Below, piece after piece: positions 1 through 5,290 of a stretch of DNA of 9,125 nucleotides. The DNA is from DASPKA01 sp035628335 (GTDB lineage: Bacteria > Patescibacteriota > Doudnabacteria > UBA920), in assembly GCA_035628335.1 (NCBI GenBank), contig DASPKA010000022.1, positions 1 through 9,125 of the forward strand, given 5' to 3'. A model generated the notes under the pieces. It was not told the DNA's origin and searched no databases. It saw nothing but the letters and a program-made list of their open reading frames with translations. The first letter of the stretch is position 1. Every line of letters begins with the position of its first letter. Both the position numbers and the translations under genes were made by a program.

Positions 1-89
1 AAGTAGTCAAAAGTCCATAAAGTCCATAAAGTCCATAAAGTAGAAATACAAATAAAAGGACTTTAAAGACTTTACAGACTTTCGACTTT
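1..89. repeat. 89-bp intergenic repeat, copy 1 (before rplR)
   Basis: The left arm carries direct 9-bp units of AAAGTCCAT three times, then AAAGTAG. After an A-rich loop (about 44-57) the right arm carries GACTTT units in the opposite sense, so the element can fold on itself as a long imperfect hairpin. TAGTC near the left end (4-8) is mirrored by GACTA (91-95) just past the shared part. A second copy at 453-541 differs at three positions only. It fills the gap in front of rplR; the window begins at its first base, so the true left edge is not visible. Function unknown: an RNA structure in the ribosomal-protein mRNA or a mobile palindromic element are both possible. Confidence 0.9.
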
Positions 90-99
90 CGACTAATTT

Positions 100-453
100 A
101 TGAACAAGAACATTCAAAAAAGAGCGAAGCGGGACCGCAGGCATGCACGCAGCCGCGTACGCATGAGTGGAACCCTGGAAAAGCCGCGCATTTCTGTCTT
201 TAGGTCAAACACCCACATCGTTGCACAGTTAATAGACGACGAGAAGGGTAGAACCCTTGCTATGGTTTCAAGCGTAAGCTTAAAGAACGCAGGCAACAAG
301 ACTGAGGCTGCTGCGCAAGTAGGTAAGCTTCTTGGCGAGAAAGCAGTTTCTTTGAAGATTGAGCATGCGGTCTTTGACCGAGGCGGGTACAAGTACCACG
401 GCCGCGTAAAAGCCGTAGCCGAAGCCGCCCGCGAAGCTGGACTTAAGTTTTAA
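100..453 (+). CDS. rplR: 50S ribosomal protein L18
   Basis: L18 binds 5S rRNA together with L5 and L25 and helps place it in the central protuberance of the large subunit. The 117-residue product has the usual bacterial length. It has a basic N-terminal tail (about 1-30, rich in Lys/Arg), then the L18 core beginning at KPRISVFRSNTHIVAQLI (28-45), and ends with the highly conserved FDRGGYKYHGRVKAVAEAAR (92-111). The ATG at 100 is the only sensible start because the conserved core follows directly. No Shine-Dalgarno sequence precedes it; the upstream bases are repeat sequence. The TAA stop (451-453) shares its last A with the second repeat copy. The next gene is rpsE, as in the normal spc operon order. 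Confidence 0.97.
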   Translation: MNKNIQKRAKRDRRHARSRVRMSGTLEKPRISVFRSNTHIVAQLIDDEKGRTLAMVSSVSLKNAGNKTEAAAQVGKLLGEKAVSLKIEHAVFDRGGYKYHGRVKAVAEAAREAGLKF

Positions 454-541
454 AGTAGTCAAAAGTCCATAAAGTCCATAAAGTCCATAAAGTAGAAATA
501 CAAATTATAGGACTTTAAAGACTTTATAGACTTTCGACTTT
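453..541. repeat. 89-bp intergenic repeat, copy 2 (between rplR and rpsE)
   Basis: The first 53 bases are identical to positions 1-53. The three differences from copy 1 are at 506, 508 and 527. The copy starts on the last base of the rplR stop codon and ends one base before the first rpsE ATG, so it fills the whole intergenic space. It lacks the extra CGACTAATTT that copy 1 has before its downstream gene. Copies 1 and 2 are in direct orientation with an offset of 452 bp and bracket rplR. Confidence 0.9.
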
Positions 542-1060
542 ATGGACTCTATAATTATGGAACATCGAAGACCGAGAAAACCAAACATGGGTGAGCGTGA
601 GCGCGACCCATTTGACCAGAAAGTGGTTGAAGTAGCCCGCGTCACCCGAGTGGTGGCTGGTGGAAAGCGTATGCGCTTTCGTGCACTGGTGGTCATTGGC
701 GACCACAAAGGCAAGGTAGGTATGGGCTTGCGCAAGGGTATGGACGTGCAAGAAGCCGTGAACAAGGCAATTACCGCTGCTAAGAAGAACATTATAACCG
801 TACCTATTCACAACGAGAGTATTCCGCATCAAATTAGCATTAAGTTTAAGTCTTCTAAGCTTTTGCTCAAGCCAGCTAAGCCTGGTTCAGGTATTAAAGC
901 AGGTGGGTCAGTTCGCAGTGTGATGGACCTTGCTGGTGTGAAGAACGTTTCTGGTAAAATGCTTGGCTCTTCCAACAACACTAACAATGTGTATGCTGTA
1001 TTCCAGGCTTTCAGGAAACTGAAGAGTGCTGAGCAAATTAAAGCTACACGTAAACAGTAA
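542..1060 (+). CDS. rpsE: 30S ribosomal protein S5
   Basis: S5 sits on the solvent side of the small subunit, near the mRNA entry channel, and contributes to decoding accuracy and subunit assembly. The 172-residue product has a short variable N-terminus. The N-terminal double-stranded-RNA-binding-like domain (about 24-90) includes VTRVVAGGKRMRFRALVVIG (34-53) and GKVGMG (57-62). The C-terminal domain (about 100-165) includes GSGIKAGGSVRSVMDLAGV (115-133) and the conserved SNNTNNVYA (144-152). The start is uncertain: ATG 542 abuts the repeat, while the in-frame ATG at 557 would give 167 residues beginning MEHRRPRKPN. Neither has a Shine-Dalgarno sequence. The gap to rplO is only 5 bases. Confidence 0.97.
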   Translation: MDSIIMEHRRPRKPNMGERERDPFDQKVVEVARVTRVVAGGKRMRFRALVVIGDHKGKVGMGLRKGMDVQEAVNKAITAAKKNIITVPIHNESIPHQISIKFKSSKLLLKPAKPGSGIKAGGSVRSVMDLAGVKNVSGKMLGSSNNTNNVYAVFQAFRKLKSAEQIKATRKQ

Positions 1061-1065
1061 TTTAT

Positions 1066-1500
1066 ATGATTAAGCTACATCAACTCAAAAAGCACCCAAA
1101 GTCCATAAAGCGCCGCAAGGTAGTTGGTCGTGGGTTGGGTTCAGGACACGGCACGTACTCTACTCGTGGCGGCAAAGGTCAGACAGCTCGAACCGGACAC
1201 TCCAAGATGCCCGCACGATTTGAAGGTGGTCGCCAACCTTTGGTTCGCCAGCTTCCAAAGAACCGAGGTTTCAAAGCACTGGGCGAGAAGCCCCAAGCGG
1301 TGCACTTAAACAAGCTTGGTAAGTTTGCGGATGGTGACGTAGTCACTGTTGCAACCTTAAAGGCAAAGGGTGTGATTGCTTCTACGGTTTCTAAAGTAAA
1401 GATAGTAAATGGTAAAATTTCCAAGAAACTAACGGTAAAAGTCCCTACCACCAAAAGCGCAAAAACTGAAATCGAAAAAGCTGGCGGTAAGGTAGCGTAG
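1066..1500 (+). CDS. rplO: 50S ribosomal protein L15
   Basis: L15 is a late-assembly large-subunit protein with a long basic N-terminal extension reaching into 23S rRNA. The 144-residue product shows the family pattern. A basic Gly-rich arm has KVVGRGLGSGHGTYSTRGGK (18-37) and GQTARTGH (38-45), followed by the FEGGRQPLVRQLPKNRGF stretch (52-69). A C-terminal globular domain ends in the usual short KAGGKV motif (138-143). It starts 5 bases after the rpsE stop, with no rpmD in between, and without a Shine-Dalgarno sequence. Codons 11-15 contain AAAGTCCATAAAG (1098-1110), the same 13 bases as the upstream repeat unit. It is the last gene of this operon segment; two antisense genes follow instead of secY. 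Confidence 0.97.
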   Translation: MIKLHQLKKHPKSIKRRKVVGRGLGSGHGTYSTRGGKGQTARTGHSKMPARFEGGRQPLVRQLPKNRGFKALGEKPQAVHLNKLGKFADGDVVTVATLKAKGVIASTVSKVKIVNGKISKKLTVKVPTTKSAKTEIEKAGGKVA

Positions 1501-1521
1501 AATATTTTATATAGACATGTG

Positions 1522-1554
1522 AAAAGCGTCCCGATGCGGCATCGGAACGCTTTT
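1522..1554. terminator. Rho-independent terminator between convergent rplO and the membrane-protein gene
   Basis: The arms AAAAGCGT and ACGCTTTT (8 bp) continue into CCGATG and CATCGG (6 bp) around a 3-base loop. One C/A mismatch on the + strand becomes a G-U wobble in the minus transcript, so the stem is better in the minus direction. Each strand ends in TTTT, so it can serve both convergent genes. It begins 21 bases after the rplO stop and lies 3 bases beyond the minus-strand stop. Confidence 0.85.
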
Positions 1555-1557
1555 GTC

Positions 1558-2205
1558 TTACACTTGGACGGTTGCAATGTCGTAACCGTCTTTTAAGATT
1601 TTGATGCTGCTTGAAAACGCTTGATATGTCAGTTTGTTTTGACGCATATCGCTTGTTTTAACGTTTTCGAGCTTGACCACTTTACATGCCCATCCGTTGC
1701 CAGATTTGCGCTTCACCAGAACACAGCTATCAAGTCCCTCGCGGAATTGCTTAACAACAACTTCCCCTAAAAACTTAGGAAGCTGGTTTCTTTTCGTGTC
1801 TGGCAGTAGATTGTCAAATTCCGTCTTAAGGTCTTTTTTGACCGTGAGACACTCCAAGAGTGATATCCCGTAGACCACGCTCGCGATCGCGCTCAAGATT
1901 CCCCATGACCACGTAGCATTGTAGTACTGCGCTATCCACCAGCATATGCCGACCAGGAGCAGGGTTGTGGGAATGCCGCCGATGGCCTCATTGCGCACTC
2001 GAAACTTGAGCATTGCATTCTGCTCAGTTGTTGGTGTATTAAAATCATACGTCATGCGCAACCAACCGAACACGGCAATGATCAGCACACCCATCACCCA
2101 GCCACCTAGAGTTCCATAAGGGAGTGTGTACCCGACGGGCTTAAACCAGGGAGCCGCAATCACGCCAACCCCAACCATCATCAAAAACAAATACAGTTTG
2201 AGCAT
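1558..2205 (-). CDS. Hypothetical four-helix membrane protein with cytoplasmic-type tail
   Basis: I do not recognise this 215-residue protein. Four hydrophobic segments are visible at about 3-21, 33-49, 76-95 and 99-120, with a charged loop (50-74) between the second and third. A soluble mixed-charge C-terminal domain follows (121-215). The second to fourth segments are rich in Trp and Gly. No catalytic motif is evident. The ATG at 2205 is fixed by a strong GGAGGA (2211-2216, minus) placed 5 bases away. It has its own TTGACG/TGTAAT promoter and a terminator, so it is a single-gene unit read against the ribosomal operon. That this is a real gene is well supported by length, promoter, ribosome binding site and terminator; the function is open. 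Confidence 0.8.
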   Translation of the reverse strand: MLKLYLFLMMVGVGVIAAPWFKPVGYTLPYGTLGGWVMGVLIIAVFGWLRMTYDFNTPTTEQNAMLKFRVRNEAIGGIPTTLLLVGICWWIAQYYNATWSWGILSAIASVVYGISLLECLTVKKDLKTEFDNLLPDTKRNQLPKFLGEVVVKQFREGLDSCVLVKRKSGNGWACKVVKLENVKTSDMRQNKLTYQAFSSSIKILKDGYDIATVQV

Positions 2206-2252
2206 CGTTTTCCTCCATTTGTCAGCAAGTTTATAGTAATTGCAGATTTACT

Positions 2253-2281
2253 ATTACATCATTTCTTAAGACTCTCGTCAA
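2253..2281 (-). promoter_or_regulatory. Sigma-70-type promoter of the four-helix membrane-protein gene
   Basis: On the minus strand TTGACG (2276-2281) is followed after exactly 17 bases by TGTAAT (2253-2258). The expected start of transcription is near 2246, giving a leader of about 40 bases that contains the GGAGGA ribosome binding site. Confidence 0.65.
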
Positions 2282-2295
2282 TGTTTTCAAATGTA

Positions 2296-2328
2296 AAAGC
2301 GCCCCTACGAAATCGTCAGGACGCCTTT
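2296..2328 (-). terminator. Terminator of the 164-residue protein gene
   Basis: In the minus transcript AAAGGCGTCC and GGGGCGCTTT pair with one bulged G and G-U wobbles, and ACG/CGT closes the top around ATTT. The U-run is TTTT. It begins 4 bases past the TGA stop. The stem resembles that at 1522-1554 in layout and bases (AAAAGCG then CCC on the + strand), as if the two belong to one family. Confidence 0.7.
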
Positions 2329-2332
2329 AGTT

Positions 2333-2827
2333 TCAAGCCATAAAGCGCTCGATCATGGCGAGTTTTTGCGCGTCAGTCATGTAGATTGAGCCTCCACTTT
2401 CCCGGAAGAAGTCTAGGTCAATCAATGCCACGTGTTTAGGAACACGTTCTGGCTTGTTGCCCGGCGCACCCTTGCGGATGTAGAACACCGGCGCCCCTGT
2501 GAGGCCATAGAGAGAGTTTAGGCTGTAAACACCCTTGGTGTAGCTAACAAGCACTCCAACAAAGATGTCGTCTTTCTTCTCCGGTAGGCATAAGGCGATC
2601 TTACCTTGTGGCCCCTTTACCAACCAGACACGGCAGACAACTTGCTCATGCAGAAAGTCTTGTTTAGTGGTTGACCACCCGGTCAGGAGGAAGTTATCCG
2701 TTATATACAGTCCTCCAAGCAAGACAGGGCTATTACCGACTAACTGGTGGGCTAAGTCAAGTACTTTCCGGGGGTCTTGAGTTTCACGCAATTTTTCACA
2801 AAGCTGTTCATAAACCGCTTGTTCCAT
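2333..2827 (-). CDS. Hypothetical soluble protein, 164 residues
   Basis: I do not recognise this protein. It has no signal peptide or membrane segment. It starts with a predicted amphipathic helix (about 1-30, rich in Glu/Gln/Leu/Arg). The middle alternates short hydrophobic strands (35-49, 62-81, 88-104, 112-118, 132-141) with charged turns, suggesting an alpha/beta or beta-rich fold. It ends with a short helix (150-164). Cysteines at 10, 65 and 80 form no obvious metal motif. The ATG is supported by AGGAGA (2831-2836, minus) 3 bases upstream. Its own promoter (2868-2896) and terminator make it a single-gene cassette, divergent from secY. The function cannot be inferred from context. Confidence 0.75.
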   Translation of the reverse strand: MEQAVYEQLCEKLRETQDPRKVLDLAHQLVGNSPVLLGGLYITDNFLLTGWSTTKQDFLHEQVVCRVWLVKGPQGKIALCLPEKKDDIFVGVLVSYTKGVYSLNSLYGLTGAPVFYIRKGAPGNKPERVPKHVALIDLDFFRESGGSIYMTDAQKLAMIERFMA

Positions 2828-2867
2828 TGTTCTCCTTTTTGTTTATGTAAAATGATTACGATTATAC

Positions 2868-2896
2868 ATTCTAAAATAAAATACACTTAGTGTCAA
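2868..2896 (-). promoter_or_regulatory. Strong sigma-70-type promoter of the 164-residue protein gene
   Basis: On the minus strand a perfect TTGACA (2891-2896) is followed after 17 bases by TAGAAT (2868-2873). A TATAAT (2861-2866) lies just downstream but would be 24 bases from the -35 box, so TAGAAT is preferred. The leader would be about 34 bases with an AGGAGA site. Confidence 0.75.
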
Positions 2897-2922
2897 TATT
2901 CCGCCGAATTCATGAGGATTTT

Positions 2923-2952
2923 TTGCATTTCTGGCATTGTTTCTGGTATACT
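2923..2952 (+). promoter_or_regulatory. Extended -10 promoter of secY
   Basis: TTGCAT (2923-2928), an 18-base spacer and TATACT (2947-2952) preceded by TGG (2944-2946) form an extended -10 promoter. Transcription would start near 2959, about 21 bases before the secY ATG. It is divergent from the minus promoter at 2868-2896, with 26 bases between the two -35 boxes. Confidence 0.7.
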
Positions 2953-2980
2953 TAACTGGATTTAACAGTTACTTAAACCT

Positions 2981-4270
2981 ATGAACCAACTTTCGCTCAT
3001 TTGGAAGACTAAAGATCTTCGGAAGAAAATCTTATTTGTATTGTTCTTGCTACTTATTACTCGCTTTATCGCCCATGTACCTATTCCTGGGGTTGACCCG
3101 GCTATTCTCGCCAATGCTTTACAGGGAAGTGCTTTTTTAAGCCTCTTGGACGTCTTCTCCGGAGGAGGGCTGGCAAATTTTTCCATAGCTATGCTTGGTG
3201 TGGGTCCGTACATTACGGCTTCTATTATCATGCAGCTTATGACCATCATTGTTCCTCGACTTACTGAAATGCAGAAAGAGGGCGGAGAAGCTGGTAGAGC
3301 AAAAATCAACCAGTATACTCGCTGGCTTACAATTCCGCTTGCAGCTTTGCAAGGTTATAGTACTATACGCATTCTCCAGTCCTCCCAGGGTGGAAGCGCA
3401 GCAGCGTTCTTTGCAGATTTCTCACAGTTTCAGTGGTTCATGACTATCCTTGCCATTATCGCTGGTACTATGTTGGTGATGTGGATTGGGGAGCTCATTA
3501 CTGAGTACGGGATTGGTAATGGTTTATCTTTGATTATTTTTGCTGGTATTGTTGCACAGCTTCCACAGAGTGCTTCTGGAATTCTGCAGCTAAACAGCCA
3601 GCAGGACTTACCACGGCTCATGGCTTATGTGTTAGTTGGTTTGCTTGTAGTAGCTGGCGTCGTTCTGGTAACTGAAGCGCAAAGAAACATACCCATCTCC
3701 TATGCGCGTTCGGGTAGAAGTGGAGCAGCTGTTGGTAGTGTAAACACTCACTTACCACTTCGCCTTAACATGGCCGGTGTTATACCTATCATTTTTGCTA
3801 TTTCAGTTTTGCTCTTCCCAGCGCTAATTGCCCAGTTTTTTGTTAACGCTAAGTCTGTCATGGTGGCCGAATACGCAAACAAGGTAATCACACTGTTCAA
3901 CAGCCAAGGCTACTTCTACGGTATTTCCTACTTCCTTATGGTAGTGCTGTTCACCTACTTTTATACCGCAATAGTCTTTAACCCAGACGAAGTTGCTGAA
4001 AACGTGCAAAAGAACGGTGGCTTTATACCTGGTCTTAGGCCTGGTAAACAAACCGCAGACTACTTGTACAGGGTTCTGAACCGCATAACACTCCCTGGGT
4101 CTGTTTTCCTTGGTTTAATTGCCTTGTTGCCATTTATACTGCAAAAAGCAACGGGTGTTACCGCTCTGTCATTTGGCGGAACTAGCCTGCTCATTGTGGT
4201 TGCGGTGGTCATTGAAACCATAAAACAAATCCAAGCCCAAATGACCATGCACGACTATGAGAGCCTATAG
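2981..4270 (+). CDS. secY: Preprotein translocase subunit SecY
   Basis: SecY is the channel subunit of the SecYEG translocon in the inner membrane, passing unfolded preproteins driven by SecA and inserting membrane proteins. The 429 residues match the bacterial length and show about ten hydrophobic segments. Visible landmarks are HVPIPGVDP (32-40), the plug/second-helix region GGGLANFSIAMLGVGPYITA (61-80), and WIGELITEYGIGNGLSL (168-184). The cytoplasmic loop AQRNIPISYARSG (233-245) and the SecA-contacting loop FNPDEVAENVQKNGGFIPG (333-351) with RPGKQT (353-358) are also clear. The ATG follows a short leader without a Shine-Dalgarno sequence. Unlike the usual spc operon, secY has its own promoter and terminator, lies apart from rplO, and is not followed by adk or map. 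Confidence 0.98.
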   Translation: MNQLSLIWKTKDLRKKILFVLFLLLITRFIAHVPIPGVDPAILANALQGSAFLSLLDVFSGGGLANFSIAMLGVGPYITASIIMQLMTIIVPRLTEMQKEGGEAGRAKINQYTRWLTIPLAALQGYSTIRILQSSQGGSAAAFFADFSQFQWFMTILAIIAGTMLVMWIGELITEYGIGNGLSLIIFAGIVAQLPQSASGILQLNSQQDLPRLMAYVLVGLLVVAGVVLVTEAQRNIPISYARSGRSGAAVGSVNTHLPLRLNMAGVIPIIFAISVLLFPALIAQFFVNAKSVMVAEYANKVITLFNSQGYFYGISYFLMVVLFTYFYTAIVFNPDEVAENVQKNGGFIPGLRPGKQTADYLYRVLNRITLPGSVFLGLIALLPFILQKATGVTALSFGGTSLLIVVAVVIETIKQIQAQMTMHDYESL

Positions 4271-4284
4271 AAACTGAAAATAAC

Positions 4285-4315
4285 AAACCATCAAGTCTCG
4301 CTTGATGGTTTTTTT
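4285..4315 (+). terminator. Rho-independent terminator of secY
   Basis: A perfect 11-bp stem AAACCATCAAG / CTTGATGGTTT with a 5-base loop is followed by a T-run (4309-4315). It lies 14 bases after the secY stop, so secY is transcribed alone. Confidence 0.92.
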
Positions 4316-4333
4316 ATTAGATAGAAATCAAAA

Positions 4334-4377
4334 CCGGCTATACGAGAACATCTGTGGGTGCTCAATCGTATAGCCGG
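4334..4377 (-). terminator. Terminator of the secreted-protein gene
   Basis: A perfect 12-bp inverted repeat CCGGCTATACGA / TCGTATAGCCGG encloses a 20-base loop. In the minus direction it is followed by TTTTGATTT and lies 10 bases past the TGA stop. The loop is long for a terminator, and GAG/CTC inside could shorten it. On the + strand there is no T-run, so it serves the minus gene. Confidence 0.7.
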
Positions 4378-4387
4378 GTGCGCGCGT

Positions 4388-5194
4388 TCAGTCTTTCTTC
4401 TTGAAAAGCTTCCAGAATTTCAGCTTTTCAGTCCAAGACTTTTTCTTTCCTCGTTTATTGTTTTCCGGTAATAATGAGTTACCGGAAACATTTTCCGTGC
4501 GCCCAAGATCCCCATGGATTTGAGTTTGCACGACTGCAACCACTTCATCATACGCCGGACTTTCGCCCGTAATTACGGTGCCGCCGGTGTTGATGATGTT
4601 TTTGTGTTCTCGCCACTTCTCCACGGTCACCGCAAAAGCGGTGTTAATACCGTTGTTAGAGCGTGGGTAGAATTCTAGGACTCGGCGCTTGCCGTCCAAA
4701 ATATAATTGTTATGAACATACAACTTTTCCTTTCCAAGTGTAATTACGGAGTTCCCGTCAGCATAAAGGTTTTCTACTTCAGCGCCGAAGTAGAACGGAG
4801 TCCCGAGTGGCGCTGTTTCAGATAAGAATTTTGCAGGCCTGAATTCCGGCGACCAAGTCACCCCTTTAATTGTTGCCTCTTGGGGGAAGGGAATGCAAAT
4901 TAGCAAGCGCTTTTGGCCATTAACGTTGCATGTCGTATACCAATCATCTTCCGGCAAGGTGAGAAAAACTTCAATTGTTTTACCTTTTGGTGAAGTTACC
5001 TTCTTGCGAGTTGCCTCGTAAAGCGCACGGTTTACGAGCTTTTTACAGGCACCTGGGTTATCTGCACATGGTAATTCCGGGATTGAGAGCTGGATCCCGC
5101 CCACAATAGGAGCGTCTGACTTTTGAGCAAAAATAGTTGTATTCACGGCCAATAAGGCCAAAATTACGGCTAAAACGAGCTGTATCTTTTTCAT
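4388..5194 (-). CDS. Hypothetical Sec-exported protein with four cysteines and a Lys-rich C-terminal tail
   Basis: I do not recognise this 268-residue protein. The N-terminus is a classical signal peptide: MKK, a hydrophobic core (5-18) and a likely cleavage after IFA (21-23). The mature part has four cysteines at 43, 50, 89 and 100, which suggests two disulfides. A mostly beta-like middle (about 75-225) follows, and a strongly basic tail (247-268, 11 Lys/Arg of 22) could bind anionic wall polymers or membrane. I chose ATG 5194 rather than the longer frame from 5266. It has AAGGA 5 bases upstream and puts the signal peptide at the N-terminus, while the longer form would add 24 hydrophilic residues. 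It has its own promoter, a structured leader and a terminator. Confidence 0.8.
   Translation of the reverse strand: MKKIQLVLAVILALLAVNTTIFAQKSDAPIVGGIQLSIPELPCADNPGACKKLVNRALYEATRKKVTSPKGKTIEVFLTLPEDDWYTTCNVNGQKRLLICIPFPQEATIKGVTWSPEFRPAKFLSETAPLGTPFYFGAEVENLYADGNSVITLGKEKLYVHNNYILDGKRRVLEFYPRSNNGINTAFAVTVEKWREHKNIINTGGTVITGESPAYDEVVAVVQTQIHGDLGRTENVSGNSLLPENNKRGKKKSWTEKLKFWKLFKKKD
4462..4488. repeat. Perfect 10-bp inverted repeat inside the secreted-protein gene
   Basis: TTTCCGGTAA and TTACCGGAAA flank a 7-base loop. It lies in the codons for about residues 236-244 of the 268-residue protein, just before the Lys-rich tail. No T-run follows on the minus strand, so it is not a typical terminator. 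Confidence 0.6.
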
Positions 5195-5227
5195 TGCTGT
5201 CCTTTTCCTTCTGTAGATTGTTGTTTG

Positions 5228-5247
5228 GTCGCCATTGTGGAGGCGAC
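5228..5247. other. Leader hairpin of the secreted-protein mRNA (proximal)
   Basis: GTCGCC / GGCGAC forms a 6-bp GC-rich stem with an 8-base loop in the untranslated leader of the minus gene, ending about 25 bases before its ribosome binding site. It may affect translation or stability; no known riboswitch is recognised. Confidence 0.5.
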
Positions 5248-5261
5248 GTATGAGTTCCGCC

Positions 5262-5282
5262 TTCACTTAGTTGTGAAGTGAA
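5262..5282. other. Inverted repeat at the expected 5' end of the secreted-protein mRNA
   Basis: TTCACTT and AAGTGAA form a perfect 7-bp inverted repeat with a 7-base loop. An alternative stem CTTCAC / GTGAAG overlaps it. The predicted transcription start of the minus promoter is near 5283-5284, so this would be a 5'-terminal stem-loop, or alternatively an operator just downstream of the start. Confidence 0.5.
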
Positions 5283-5290
5283 CTTTGGAA

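Noticed and set aside
10..43. Possible CRISPR-like array
   Set aside because: The direct units are 9 bp with no spacers between them, so it is a simple tandem and palindromic repeat.
114..392. Long open frames antisense to rplR, rpsE, rplO, secY and the ATPase gene
   Set aside because: They mirror conserved coding sequence, have no supporting start signals and are explained as shadows of the real genes.
453..541. Promoter inside the second repeat copy
   Set aside because: TATAGG/TTATAG-like pieces exist, but no -35 box at proper spacing was found; continued operon transcription is simpler.
1882..1891. Palindrome CGCGATCGCG in the membrane-protein gene
   Set aside because: It contains the GCGATCGC octamer known as HIP1 in cyanobacteria, but it occurs once here inside coding sequence, so chance is enough.
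5195..5266. 24-residue upstream extension of the secreted protein
   Set aside because: It would bury the signal peptide, and a good Shine-Dalgarno sequence sits directly before the inner ATG at 5194.
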